From Bacteroidales bacterium UBA755 (GTDB taxonomy: Bacteria; Bacteroidota; Bacteroidia; Bacteroidales; UBA932), in contig DBKH01000048.1 of assembly GCA_002297815.1 (NCBI GenBank), forward strand, positions 1 through 42,621: a stretch of DNA of 42,621 bases, in the 5' to 3' direction. The first letter of the stretch is position 1. Each line of letters opens with the position of its first letter. The notes beneath the pieces were generated by a model. The model was not told the origin of the DNA and made no database searches. It was given only the letters and a program-made list of their open reading frames with translations. A program made the translations under genes and the position numbers. Shown here piece after piece: positions 6,149 to 15,298 of the stretch.

Positions 6149-7063
6149 ATGGCAGAAATAGATCCTATCCAAGAGCGTCGCGAACGCGAAGAGCAGGAAA
6201 GAAAGAATGAAAGCCTCAAGAAGACGATGTGGGCTCTTGTGGCTGTGGCGGTGCTTCTTGCCGCAGGACTTGCCTACATTTGGTTCTCAAAGTCCAGCCT
6301 TGTGAAGGACCTTAACGCTGAGAAGGATGATCTTACTCAGCAGATGATTGCTCTCAAGGGTGACTATGACAGCCTTTCATCTGACTACGCTTCAATCAAC
6401 AGTCAGTTGGATTCTTCAAAGGAAGAAGTAAATCAACTCATTGAGAGAATCCAGAAGACCGAGGCAACGAACCGTAGGAAGATGCGTCAGTACGAGAAAG
6501 AGCTCGGAACTCTACGCAGCATCATGAAGAACTACATCGTTCAGATTGATTCCCTCAACACATTGAACCACAAACTGACGGCTGACGCTGCCGCTGCACG
6601 TCGCGAAGCTGCTGAGAGTCGCGCTGAGAATGCTGACCTTAAGGGACAGGTAGAAAACCTTTCCGGTCAGGTAGCGGCTGGTTCCGTGATCAAGTCCAGA
6701 GGCTTGAGCGTGGCTGCCTACAATGGCTCCGACAAGGTGACTGACAGAAGCAGCAGAGTTGTAAGGCTTCTTGCTTCGTTGAGCCTTGTTGAGAACGATT
6801 TGGCACCGAAAGGCCCGGTAAGAGTCTATCTGAGGGTAAAGGATCCAGGAGGATTCCTACTAACCAATAGTACTCAGACCTCGTTCTCTTTCAATGGTCA
6901 GACACTGGTGGCTTCGGCCTCTAGAGAGGTGGATTATGAAGGCAAAGAGGTCGATCTTAGCATCTACCTCAATGACATTCCATCCTATCAGGCAGGAATT
7001 TACACGGTCGAGGCTTACACCTCTCAGGCATTCCTCGGCAAGACCGAACTGTTGCTAAGGTAA
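6149..7063 (+). CDS. Membrane-anchored coiled-coil protein
   Basis: This 304-residue protein has a charged cytoplasmic N-terminus (about 1-24), one transmembrane helix (about 26-46, MWALVAVAVLLAAGLAYIWF), a long coiled coil (about 50-180, heptads rich in K/E/L) and a globular C-terminal beta-rich domain (about 185-304) beginning G-L-S-V-A-A-Y-N-G-S-D-K. Proteins of this layout are conserved in Bacteroidota but lack an assigned function; a periplasmic scaffolding role is plausible from the shape alone. It is followed after 5 bp by hemW, so both are probably one transcript. Confidence 0.8.
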   Translation: MAEIDPIQERREREEQERKNESLKKTMWALVAVAVLLAAGLAYIWFSKSSLVKDLNAEKDDLTQQMIALKGDYDSLSSDYASINSQLDSSKEEVNQLIERIQKTEATNRRKMRQYEKELGTLRSIMKNYIVQIDSLNTLNHKLTADAAAARREAAESRAENADLKGQVENLSGQVAAGSVIKSRGLSVAAYNGSDKVTDRSSRVVRLLASLSLVENDLAPKGPVRVYLRVKDPGGFLLTNSTQTSFSFNGQTLVASASREVDYEGKEVDLSIYLNDIPSYQAGIYTVEAYTSQAFLGKTELLLR

Positions 7064-7068
7064 ATCCC

Positions 7069-8232
7069 GTGATCTACCTTCATGTTCCTTTCTGCGGCAG
7101 TTTCTGTACCTACTGCGACTTCTATTCGGAAATATGCCGAAGCAGCCAGGCGTTCAATGATTATGCGGACGCTGTCATCGGAGAGATCAATTCCCGTCAG
7201 AAGGAACTATCAATGAATATTTCCGCTCCCAATGCGGTCAACACTCTTTACATAGGAGGAGGCACCCCATCGGTGCTTCCTCTTGATGTTTTAGCCCGGA
7301 TAGTCAGGGCTATTGCGTTGTCAGAGGCACCCTTCGAGGAGTTTACCGTAGAGGTGAATCCCGAAGACATAGTGGAAAAAGGTTCTGAATATGTCCGCGG
7401 GCTGCTTGCCATTGGCGTGAACCGGATCAGCATGGGCGTCCAGTCGTTCGATGACGGGATTCTACGCTGGATGAACCGAAGGCATGATGGGACTCGCGCC
7501 ATCAAAGCTTACCGGATTCTTCGTGAGTGCGGAGTCCGGAACATCAGCATTGACTTGATTTTCGGGATTTCTCAGTTGACGGATGAGATCTGGAAAGACA
7601 CGATTGAAGAGGCCTTGGCTCTTGCTCCAGAGCACATCTCGGCCTACCAGTTGTCAATCGAAGAAGGGAGTGCTCTTGCCAAGATGGTCTCTGATGGACG
7701 CTATGTTGAGGCTTCAGATGAACAATGCCGCAGGCAGTACAATTTTCTGTGCTGTACTCTAAAACAGTCCGGTTACCATCATTACGAAATCTCTAATTTC
7801 GCAAAGCCCGGCTTTGAAGCCGTCCACAATAGTGCCTACTGGAGAAGAGTTCCGTACATCGGACTCGGTCCTGGCGCACATTCTTTGATTGGTAATGTCC
7901 GCTCATGGAACAGTCAGGAACTTCCACACCGGGCATTAAACTGTGAGCCTCTATCTGATGCACCCTTAAAGTTAAGCAGGAATCAGGACAATCTGACAAC
8001 ATATTCAAGAAGCTTTGAAACCCTTTCAACCGAAGACATTCGTGTCGAGAAGATAATGCTCTCCCTTCGTACAGACAAGGGCATGGAAGCCACGGAATTA
8101 TATTCATTGGCAGAGCGCTATGCAGTGGATTCTCTTTTGATGGAAGGCGCACTTGAGAAGATTGGCTCCCGAATCCGAATCTCAGAATCCCATCTCTTTG
8201 TCTCCGATGAGATTATCCGCGAACTGATCTGA
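7069..8232 (+). CDS. hemW: Radical SAM heme chaperone HemW
   Basis: The 387-residue protein starts at a GTG (7069), giving MIYLHVPFCGSFCTYCDFYS. Cys9, Cys13 and Cys16 form the CX3CX2C [4Fe-4S]/SAM site, and the Y-x-C-D-F context separates HemW and HemN from other radical SAM enzymes. Further motifs are YIGGGTPS, the MGVQSF segment and the C-terminal winged region. HemW-type proteins bind and deliver heme rather than oxidise coproporphyrinogen; the short N-terminus without the extra HemN residues favours HemW. No ATG fits the conserved start, so the GTG is preferred. It follows the coiled-coil gene by 5 bp. Confidence 0.9.
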   Translation: MIYLHVPFCGSFCTYCDFYSEICRSSQAFNDYADAVIGEINSRQKELSMNISAPNAVNTLYIGGGTPSVLPLDVLARIVRAIALSEAPFEEFTVEVNPEDIVEKGSEYVRGLLAIGVNRISMGVQSFDDGILRWMNRRHDGTRAIKAYRILRECGVRNISIDLIFGISQLTDEIWKDTIEEALALAPEHISAYQLSIEEGSALAKMVSDGRYVEASDEQCRRQYNFLCCTLKQSGYHHYEISNFAKPGFEAVHNSAYWRRVPYIGLGPGAHSLIGNVRSWNSQELPHRALNCEPLSDAPLKLSRNQDNLTTYSRSFETLSTEDIRVEKIMLSLRTDKGMEATELYSLAERYAVDSLLMEGALEKIGSRIRISESHLFVSDEIIRELI

Positions 8233-8246
8233 GTTTTTACTGCTTC

Positions 8247-8885
8247 TTACTTGATCTTGCGGTAGAAAGTGCCGCTTTGGCCCTTTATGTGATATTCTTT
8301 GGTTGTGTTCCAGGTCTCACCGCTGTGGTAAATGCGATTCTGGTCGCTCGTACTGACATATTCATTGCCGAACTTATCCACAAACGTTCCTCCTTGAGAA
8401 GAAGCGCTGACCCAGCCTGAGACTCCACCGACAATGGCACCGATTATGGCAAGCACCGCCAAAACAGCGAGAGCGAGCCACCAGAAATTTTTTATTACGA
8501 ATATTCCGAGGCCCAGCGTTGGTGCGACAAGCATCAATCCGGTGACGATGCAACCCGTTGCCTTCAGCCAGCCTACAGGGCACCCGAAAAGGCCATCAAG
8601 GACTACCAAGTAAAACGAGGACACTGTCATCAGCGCCAACGCGCCAACGTAAACCAATGCCAATGAATATTTTAGAACGCTCTCGTCCATCATCTCATGT
8701 GAGCAGATTTCTCTAATCGTTGGCATAGCTTTATCCACGGACAAAGCCAGTCCGGCAGCAGCCACAAGCAGAACTAAGAAACGGAGGGCTGCACGCCATC
8801 CGTCTTTTTCATAAAATACACTTCCCCATGTTGTCAAGACAGCGCAGACAAGCGAAATGATAAGAAATAAAAATGCTTCGGTCAT
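8247..8885 (-). CDS. Multi-pass membrane protein of unknown function
   Basis: The 212-residue product has about four hydrophobic segments: residues 3-20, 33-50, 70-95 and 108-155, the last a glycine/alanine/leucine-rich hairpin. A soluble C-terminal tail of about 50 residues (GGTFVDKFGNEYVSTSDQ) follows. No catalytic motif is visible and I do not recognise the family. It is transcribed away from hemW's end with a convergent gap of only 14 bp. A TATCTTTG -7 box (8916-8909) lies 24 bp before the start. Confidence 0.7.
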   Translation of the reverse strand: MTEAFLFLIISLVCAVLTTWGSVFYEKDGWRAALRFLVLLVAAAGLALSVDKAMPTIREICSHEMMDESVLKYSLALVYVGALALMTVSSFYLVVLDGLFGCPVGWLKATGCIVTGLMLVAPTLGLGIFVIKNFWWLALAVLAVLAIIGAIVGGVSGWVSASSQGGTFVDKFGNEYVSTSDQNRIYHSGETWNTTKEYHIKGQSGTFYRKIK

Positions 8886-8908
8886 AAGTTTACGTGTTGT
8901 TCTCGACT

Positions 8909-8916
8909 CAAAGATA
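8909..8916 (-). promoter_or_regulatory. -7 box of the multi-pass membrane protein gene
   Basis: CAAAGATA on the plus strand is TATCTTTG on the minus strand, 24 bp upstream of the ATG at 8885. A -33 box is not clear. Confidence 0.4.
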
Positions 8917-8954
8917 GGAATATTCTAGATAGTTTAGAAATGTCACACACAGAA

Positions 8955-9563
8955 TCACCTCTCAGCGAGGATCTTCTTGGCAGCGAAAGAGAGTGCCTCG
9001 TAGAAATCTTGGCCATAGACCGAGATAAGGGGCTCGCGGAGAAATTCATAGACATGGATGCCCTCGCGGTGGCCTTTCTCGTAGGCATCCTTGCATATTT
9101 CCCAACGATGTAGGTTGAGTGCCTGGCCACCACCGGTGAGCTTGGTCACGCGGATTGGGTAAAGCCAGCAGGACTGCGGCTTGCGGAACTTGCAGGTGGC
9201 TTGAAAGAAGCATCTCTCGATGGAACAGAAGCAATTTCCCTTCTCGTCGAAAGTGGTGTAGGCACATTCCTCGGTCTGATCCACAACGGGGGTCACGATG
9301 TCCCCGTCACGGTCGATGGAGAAAAAACCTTCCTTGTCAATCTGAGCGCGGCCTTGAGGCCTCATCAGTTTTGAATATACCGGATAATTATCCTCTAAAG
9401 GCTCCAGTTCTGACTCCTCCAAAGGAGCTCCGCTGTCCCCTATTATACAGCAACAGCCCTTGCAGACAGCATAGTCACAGGCGAAATATTCAGTTACAAC
9501 ATCCTCAGACACAAGGACATCTCCGATTTGGATGATGGTTCCAAACTTATTGTTTGACGACAT
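8955..9563 (-). CDS. DUF3109 family cysteine-rich protein
   Basis: This 202-residue cytoplasmic protein carries the DUF3109 cysteine pattern: YFACDYAVCKGCCC near the N-terminus, then CAYTTFDEKGNCFCSIERCF and CKFRKPQSCWLYPIR. The spacing suggests a metal or iron-sulfur centre related to YkgJ-type CxxxCxxCC proteins. The biochemical role is unknown. The ATG at 9563 lies inside the last codons of the upstream M16 gene (17-bp overlap, in the sequence encoding its final I-E-Y-V-V-K-Q), so translational coupling is likely. A TTG two codons upstream was rejected in favour of this ATG. Confidence 0.85.
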   Translation of the reverse strand: MSSNNKFGTIIQIGDVLVSEDVVTEYFACDYAVCKGCCCIIGDSGAPLEESELEPLEDNYPVYSKLMRPQGRAQIDKEGFFSIDRDGDIVTPVVDQTEECAYTTFDEKGNCFCSIERCFFQATCKFRKPQSCWLYPIRVTKLTGGGQALNLHRWEICKDAYEKGHREGIHVYEFLREPLISVYGQDFYEALSFAAKKILAER

Positions 9564-12069
9564 ATTCAATTCTCATTCCTTCGGACAGAGCTCCGAAGAT
9601 TTCTTTCACCTTTTCGGCAGAAACGCTGCCGATTCTATTATTGTAATCTGTCAGCACGTCTTTTCCTCCGGAGTAGCGCATTAGAACCGCGTCCACATAG
9701 TTCTTCGGATCAGAGAGATATGTTGAGTAGCTGTTGACTAGCAGAGACTTGCATGAGGCGAGTTCAGCAGCATCAATCTGGCTTGACAGAGTCGTTTCAA
9801 TCACCTTTCTTGCCGCAACCAAAGACCTCATCGGATGCTCCGAACCGCTTGCCACGCCATAAGGAAGGCCTTCTTCTGGCACAGGTAAACAAGTAAAAAT
9901 CAATTCCAAAGCTTCCTGAGGCCAGATGCTGAAACGATCCTCCATCTTGACACTGAAACCATACTCTGCCATCACTCCTGTCAAACGCCTCTGAAGTGCA
10001 AGACTAGCTACCTTGAAAGCCATGTAGTTCTCGGTTGTGAATGGTTCTGCGCAAGCAAGAGCGACATCAATTTCTACCGGAGTACCAAAACGGGAATAGG
10101 TTGTGTGCCCTGTCCTCAACTTATACGGAGAGAACTGGCGTACCGAAGAAGATTTGCTGACCCTGAAACCGCCAAGATACTGACAAAGAATCTTTTGGAG
10201 CGATTCTGGCTGCATGTCTCCGACAATGACGAAAACCCCATCGTTTGATCTTATGAACTGATTGTCAAAAAACATCTGCGCATCCTGCATTGTCCTATCT
10301 ACCAAACCAGAAGGGGTCTTAACCGCTGAATAGTTGTAGTCTTGGTACATCAGGCTGTCCAAATAGGCAGGCTTCAAAGACGCAAGCTCCATCTTTCTCC
10401 AAGATTCAAATGCCGAATCCGATTCTTTACGTTGGTTGGCAACCGAAAGTAAAGACTTAAGGACAAGCACGAATCTGTTTGACGGAGCTGAGCCCCACAA
10501 CCTCAAATCAGAAGTGGAGACAGAACAGTTCATCTCCACATCTTCCGCCCTAAGAGTCTTGAAGAACTCGTTCCCATGCATTCCCGCAATGCTGCAAAGG
10601 CCGATCATGTCCGAGAAGAAAGCACCTTCTCCACGCTGAAGATTACGAACAGTTGAGTACCCTCCTTTGATCATAAAGGAATAGTTAAACCTTCCTTTAG
10701 TGTCCATCTTCTTGTAAATCACCTTCATTCCATTGGAAAACGACCACATCTGTCCATCGGAAACTGGTTCGGTGGAAATGGATTTGATTTTGACCTTGTT
10801 TTTCTCATTCCAGAAGTCCGATGTGTCCTTCTGAGAATTTTTCCAATGATAGGTCGGTTTACCCAACAAAGAAACACCGTTCCAAGCAGAGCGGAACAAA
10901 ACCGGCCACAGCCATTCGTCATATTCTTTCCCTGTCCATGTCACCGAACAATTGTCCAGGTCTTCCAAAATAGCTGATGCATAGCCATTGAACAACTCCG
11001 TTTCCGCTTTGGCTGACATATTCCTAGAAGTGAAAAAACGGGCTTTTGACGCAGGTGATGCGAGATCTGAGCCGTAGAGATAGGAAGAAATGCAACGTTG
11101 GACAAGAGCGTCATTGGTCTGAGGCTTCAAGAAAGCATTCAGAACAGCGTTTCTAGCCACTTTATACTCATCTGAACCTATGCCTTTAGAACAGATTTCC
11201 GAAAGTGTTGATGCCAATGACAAGGTGGCTGGAATCAATTGACTGTCAGGAATTTTAAGGCATACACAGAAACGTTCGTCACCAATGCAGGAAGAGCTCC
11301 CTTCATTGAATGCCTTAATCTCCAACGTTGGAATCTCACGGAAAGTCAAGGTCTCACGAAGTCGGCATAGTACAATTTCTTTTAACGCTCCGGAGAATAA
11401 ATCCGAGATGAAAGGTTGGATAGTGTTCATCTGGTCTTCCGGTGTCCTTGGGGAGCGAAATTCCGCTGTTACGGAAGCCTGATCAGAAGGGATGAATGAA
11501 TATTTTGTCTCTTCGGAAGGCCTCCAGACATATTCCTTTTTCTTGTAAATCGGACTGCGCGAAGGCACCATCAAAGCGAAAACATTCATCCGTTCTATGA
11601 TTGCTGAAGGATTGATGTCACCTGCTATGATGATAGAATGCGGACACGGTTGGGCAGCTATCAAGTCGAAGAGCATGAGAAGTGTGGTGTCAGAGGCCGC
11701 TTGGTCAAAGACAGGAACTTCGTCAAATCTAAAGATAGTCACATCTTCTCGAAAAGAAGTGTAACCTTCTGGACGACAGCCGATTCCTTTGCGCGAAAGG
11801 AATTTGTAAGGGATTGTCTTGTTGAAGTGAGGCAATGAGGAAAGTTCCTTCCTTGCTGCAAGAGTGTCGTTCACGCCCTTACGCACTAAGGCGAAGTCAG
11901 CGACACCCTTCATGGAAGGATTTGTCACCAAATAGTAGGAAATGCCATTTGCGAGGTTGCCCGTTGTGATGTTCTCATCCTTTTGGAGAGCGGGCAGATT
12001 CTGTGCTGGCATCATTATTGAAAAACCGAGCAGCACCGAACACAAGACTGATTTGATAAAGTTGCGCAT
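9547..12069 (-). CDS. M16-family peptidase homologue lacking the zinc motif
   Basis: The 840-residue exported protein has a signal peptide (MRNFIKSVLCSVLLGFSIMMPAQ) and two M16-like halves (about 30-420 and 440-830), recognised by NITTGNLANGISYYL, WSFSNGMKVIYKK, FMIKGGYSTV and GVFVIVGDMQPESL. Active M16 enzymes carry HXXEH in the first half. Here the equivalent stretch reads SLPHFNKTIPYKFLSRKGIG, keeping one His but lacking the E-H pair, so zinc binding and catalysis look lost. The second half also lacks it. It may be a non-catalytic partner or scaffold. The ATG at 12069 is preceded by GGGAGGT, a rare good Shine-Dalgarno site here; a longer frame to 12120 crosses the promoter. DUF3109 overlaps its 3' end. 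Confidence 0.82.
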   Translation of the reverse strand: MRNFIKSVLCSVLLGFSIMMPAQNLPALQKDENITTGNLANGISYYLVTNPSMKGVADFALVRKGVNDTLAARKELSSLPHFNKTIPYKFLSRKGIGCRPEGYTSFREDVTIFRFDEVPVFDQAASDTTLLMLFDLIAAQPCPHSIIIAGDINPSAIIERMNVFALMVPSRSPIYKKKEYVWRPSEETKYSFIPSDQASVTAEFRSPRTPEDQMNTIQPFISDLFSGALKEIVLCRLRETLTFREIPTLEIKAFNEGSSSCIGDERFCVCLKIPDSQLIPATLSLASTLSEICSKGIGSDEYKVARNAVLNAFLKPQTNDALVQRCISSYLYGSDLASPASKARFFTSRNMSAKAETELFNGYASAILEDLDNCSVTWTGKEYDEWLWPVLFRSAWNGVSLLGKPTYHWKNSQKDTSDFWNEKNKVKIKSISTEPVSDGQMWSFSNGMKVIYKKMDTKGRFNYSFMIKGGYSTVRNLQRGEGAFFSDMIGLCSIAGMHGNEFFKTLRAEDVEMNCSVSTSDLRLWGSAPSNRFVLVLKSLLSVANQRKESDSAFESWRKMELASLKPAYLDSLMYQDYNYSAVKTPSGLVDRTMQDAQMFFDNQFIRSNDGVFVIVGDMQPESLQKILCQYLGGFRVSKSSSVRQFSPYKLRTGHTTYSRFGTPVEIDVALACAEPFTTENYMAFKVASLALQRRLTGVMAEYGFSVKMEDRFSIWPQEALELIFTCLPVPEEGLPYGVASGSEHPMRSLVAARKVIETTLSSQIDAAELASCKSLLVNSYSTYLSDPKNYVDAVLMRYSGGKDVLTDYNNRIGSVSAEKVKEIFGALSEGMRIEYVVKQ

Positions 12070-12090
12070 TACTGATACCTCCCGTTTGGA

Positions 12091-12122
12091 CAAAAATAGC
12101 CAATATTGTGCAATTGACACAA
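12091..12122 (-). promoter_or_regulatory. Promoter of the M16 homologue
   Basis: On the minus strand TTG (12122-12120), a 21-bp spacer and TATTTTTG (12098-12091) form a complete Bacteroidota promoter. It overlaps the divergent promoter of the TPR gene. Confidence 0.6.
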
Positions 12123-12138
12123 TTTTTTATTACATTTG
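12106..12138 (+). promoter_or_regulatory. Promoter of the TPR protein gene
   Basis: TTG (12106-12108), a 22-bp spacer and TACATTTG (12131-12138) fit the TTG / TAnnTTTG pattern. About 45 bp of leader precede the ATG at 12186. Its -33 region interleaves with the divergent M16 promoter. Confidence 0.6.
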
Positions 12139-12185
12139 TGGTTACTGCCTTTAAAAGGAATATAGTTAAACATAATTTTAATACG

Positions 12186-13121
12186 ATGAAAAAGTTTATT
12201 CTCGCGATTGCGGCCGCATTTATGACCGCTAGCATGGTGTCCGCTCAGGACATGGCACAAGCTACAGAACTCTACAATAATGGAGCCACAGCCATCTCCT
12301 TGAAGAATTGGACCGAAGCACTTGACTGCTTCCAGAAGGCTCTCGAAATGGGTAAGACCATTGGCGCTGACGCTGATGAGCTCGTGGCCAATTGCAAGAA
12401 TGCCATCCCAGGTGTCGCCCTTGAAATTGCCAAAGATTTGATCAAGGACAAGAAGTACGATGAGGCTGCTGCCAAACTTGACGAAGTCGAAAAGATTGCC
12501 ACTGAATATGAAAACACTGAGGTTGTTGAAAGGGCAAAGGAACTCGTTCCTCAGATGTGGATGCAGAAGGGTGTTGACGCACTCAAACTGAAGGATTTCG
12601 CCACAGCCGCTGACGGTTTCGCAAAGTCTTATGCAATCGACACCACCGCTGGCAAGACTGCACTCTATCTTGGTCAGGCTCTCGGAGCCCAGGGAAAGAC
12701 CGAGGAGGCCATCGAAGCTTTCAAGCACGCAGCTTGGAACGGTGAGGAAGAAACAGCTAAGGAACAGATTTCCAACATCTACTTAAAGCAGGCCAACGCT
12801 GCTTTCAAAGGAAACAAACTTGCTGACGCTGTCAAGGCTGCTGAGAAGGCCAATGAATATGCAGAGAATGCCACGGCTTACCTCATCGCTGGGCAGGCTT
12901 CCCAGAAACTCAGCAAGAACGCTGACGCAATCAAGTACTTCGAGAAGTACCTTGAGATCAAACCGGACGCAAAGAACGCTTCTGCCATCACTTTCACCGT
13001 TGCTGCTCTCTACCAAGGTGCAAAGAACAACGCCAAGGCTCTTGAGTTCTACAAGAAGGTTCAGGACGATCCTAAGTTCGGTGCTCAGGCTAAGCAGATG
13101 ATCGCTTCCCTCAGCAAGTAA
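12186..13121 (+). CDS. Exported tetratricopeptide-repeat protein
   Basis: This 311-residue protein has a signal peptide (MKKFILAIAAAFMTASMVSAQ) and then TPR units almost to the end. Recognisable helices include ATELYNNGATAISLKNWTEALDCFQKALEMG, GKTALYLGQALGAQGKTEEAIEAFKHA and KNADAIKYFEKYLEIKPDAKNASA. TPR proteins act as protein-binding scaffolds, here probably in the periplasm; no partner can be inferred. The ATG at 12186 gives the signal peptide; the longer frame from 12108 runs through the promoter. It is followed after 3 bp by the U32 protein, suggesting one transcript. Confidence 0.85.
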   Translation: MKKFILAIAAAFMTASMVSAQDMAQATELYNNGATAISLKNWTEALDCFQKALEMGKTIGADADELVANCKNAIPGVALEIAKDLIKDKKYDEAAAKLDEVEKIATEYENTEVVERAKELVPQMWMQKGVDALKLKDFATAADGFAKSYAIDTTAGKTALYLGQALGAQGKTEEAIEAFKHAAWNGEEETAKEQISNIYLKQANAAFKGNKLADAVKAAEKANEYAENATAYLIAGQASQKLSKNADAIKYFEKYLEIKPDAKNASAITFTVAALYQGAKNNAKALEFYKKVQDDPKFGAQAKQMIASLSK

Positions 13122-13124
13122 TCA

Positions 13125-15296
13125 ATGGAGTTCCTCGAATTGCTTGCTCCGGCAAGAAACGCTGACATCGGCATCGCGGCAATTGACTGCGGTGCCGATG
13201 CCGTGTATATCGCCGGACCTGCGTTCGGGGCGCGTCAGGCAGCCGGAAACTCGATGGAGGACATCGGGAGGCTCACTGAATATGCCCACAGATTTGGAGC
13301 GCGCATATTCCTGACACTCAACACTATTCTTTTCGATGATGAACTAACTGAGGCTGAAAGGCTTCTTGCCGGGGCGAAGGCCGCAGGGGTTGACGCCATC
13401 ATAGCGCAGGACCTAGCGGTCTGGAAACTGACAGACCTGCCGGTCCACGCATCGACACAGTGCGCGATAAGGACTCCGGAAAAGGCAAAGCTTTACGAGA
13501 GCCTCGGAGCCTCACGGCTTGTTCTGGAAAGGGAGATGTCTTTGGGACAGATCAAGGCCGTGCGCAAGGCCGTTGACTGCGAGCTAGAGTTTTTCGTGCA
13601 CGGAGCCCTCTGCGTCTGCTACAGCGGACAATGCTACATGTCAGAACAGATTGCGGGCCGAAGTGCAAACCGAGGGGAATGCATACAGGCTTGCCGGTCG
13701 CTCTACGACCTTGTAGATGAATCTGGAAGCGTTTTGGTTCGAAACAAAGCTCTGCTGTCGCTGAAGGACTACAATCTCAAGGACAGGCTGGCGGATCTCG
13801 CGGAAGCGGGGATATGCTCGTTCAAGATCGAGGGGCGATTGAAGAACATATCTTACGTGCGGAATGTAGTGCGGGCATATTCATTGGCACTGGATGAATT
13901 GGTCGCTGCAAATCAAGGGCTGTACCGCAGGACTTCGTTCGGGCGATCGGAAGGTGGGTTCACTCCTGATTTGGGTAAAACTTTCAACCGAGGCTACACG
14001 CAACTGTTTCTGGACGGGAAACGGTCGGTCGGTTGGCCCTCGATGGATGCTCCGAAATCAATCGGAGAGGAGATTGGGACGGTGGTTTCCATCGCTCCAA
14101 TGCGCCATACCTCTCCAACATGGAATCGTTCTAGTGAAGATGATGTCGCGATAACCGTGCGGCTGAAGAATCCAGCTGAGCGGCTTCAGAACGGGGACGG
14201 GTTCTCTTACCTATCAGGCCGTGGGGAGATTGTCGGGTTCCGAGGTGATGTCTGCCAGGGAAACCGTATAACGTGCAGGAATGTCGCCCAAGGGCTCTAT
14301 CCCGGAGCGAAACTGTACCGCAATCTCAGCAGCGCTTTCGAGAAGGAGCTGGAGTCCAACCTGCCGGTCAGGAGGATCCCCGTTGCGGTGGACATTTCGG
14401 TCATGGTCACTTCGGCAGGCTCAGTGACCGAAAAAGGTGGATATGTTACTGAAATACACGATTCTGTGACCGGAGAAGCTCGGTCGCTGAGCATGTCGAA
14501 GCGACTGGGTGAGCAGACATATTCATTGAGGATCAGAGCTGTGAGTCAAGACGGGCGAAGCGTCACAATGGAGCGCAAAGCGGGAGGCAGCGCAGCGGAG
14601 AACCAGGAAAGGATGCGCGGAATGTTCGCGGCCCAAATCTCAAAGGCCACGGGAAGATATTCATTTACCCTCCGTTCGCTTAAGGTTGAGACTCCGGATG
14701 GCTCGCTGCCGTTCCTTCCGGCCTCCACACTGAACACAATCAGACGAGACCTCGCTGCCGCCCTAGAAGAGATGCCTTGCAACGCAGTTCCATTGCCAAC
14801 TGTCCAAGCGGTCAACGTCCCCGGAATCGTCAAAGTCTCTGACAAGCATAAAAACGCCAAATCTCTGTCAGTATGCCAAGACAGTCAGCAAGACAAAAAG
14901 CCGATCCTATCGCAAGTCACGGATATTCAAGAATCGGCATCAGACGGCATCCACCTTTCGTATAAAGCCAACATCGCCAATCACATAGCCCGTGAGATGT
15001 ACCGTTCTCTAGGTGCCACTCAAACAGACGAAGCCTTTGAGATCTCGCACCGCCAAAATGCTGAACTGATGCGCACAAAGTACTGCGTCCGTTACGAACT
15101 CGGCCTCTGTCCGATTCTTAAGACAAACGGATTGCAAAACAAAACCGGTCTATCACCCGACACCATTCCAGCACAGGCAAAGCGCAAAGCTCCAACTGGT
15201 AACCTATACTTGACCAACAACGGCAAGTGCTATCACCTCTCTTTCGACTGCGTCAACTGTGAAATGATCGTTGCACACTCTTCATCAAGATTATAG
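13125..15296 (+). CDS. U32 family peptidase / RlhA-like 23S rRNA hydroxylation protein
   Basis: The 723-residue protein starts ELLAPARNADIGIAAIDCGADAVYIAG, the U32 TIM-barrel N-terminus. The U32 signature follows at about residues 150-190 (E-F-F-V-H-G-A-L-C-V-C-Y-S-G-Q-C, then G-E-C-I-Q-A-C-R), with cysteines that in RlhA-type proteins are linked to an Fe-S centre. A DUF3656-like region (about 480-560, AAQISKATGRYSFTLRSL) is typical of E. coli RlhA, needed for C2501 hydroxylation of 23S rRNA. The last 90 residues hold another set of cysteines (KYCVRYELGLC, GKCYHLSFDCVNC). Whether any U32 member is a true protease is uncertain. The ATG lies 3 bp after the TPR stop codon. Confidence 0.82.
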   Translation: MEFLELLAPARNADIGIAAIDCGADAVYIAGPAFGARQAAGNSMEDIGRLTEYAHRFGARIFLTLNTILFDDELTEAERLLAGAKAAGVDAIIAQDLAVWKLTDLPVHASTQCAIRTPEKAKLYESLGASRLVLEREMSLGQIKAVRKAVDCELEFFVHGALCVCYSGQCYMSEQIAGRSANRGECIQACRSLYDLVDESGSVLVRNKALLSLKDYNLKDRLADLAEAGICSFKIEGRLKNISYVRNVVRAYSLALDELVAANQGLYRRTSFGRSEGGFTPDLGKTFNRGYTQLFLDGKRSVGWPSMDAPKSIGEEIGTVVSIAPMRHTSPTWNRSSEDDVAITVRLKNPAERLQNGDGFSYLSGRGEIVGFRGDVCQGNRITCRNVAQGLYPGAKLYRNLSSAFEKELESNLPVRRIPVAVDISVMVTSAGSVTEKGGYVTEIHDSVTGEARSLSMSKRLGEQTYSLRIRAVSQDGRSVTMERKAGGSAAENQERMRGMFAAQISKATGRYSFTLRSLKVETPDGSLPFLPASTLNTIRRDLAAALEEMPCNAVPLPTVQAVNVPGIVKVSDKHKNAKSLSVCQDSQQDKKPILSQVTDIQESASDGIHLSYKANIANHIAREMYRSLGATQTDEAFEISHRQNAELMRTKYCVRYELGLCPILKTNGLQNKTGLSPDTIPAQAKRKAPTGNLYLTNNGKCYHLSFDCVNCEMIVAHSSSRL

Positions 15297-15298
15297 TC

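Noticed and set aside
12251..12268. TGGCACA as a second sigma-54 promoter
   Set aside because: It lacks TTGC at the required spacing and lies inside the TPR coding region.
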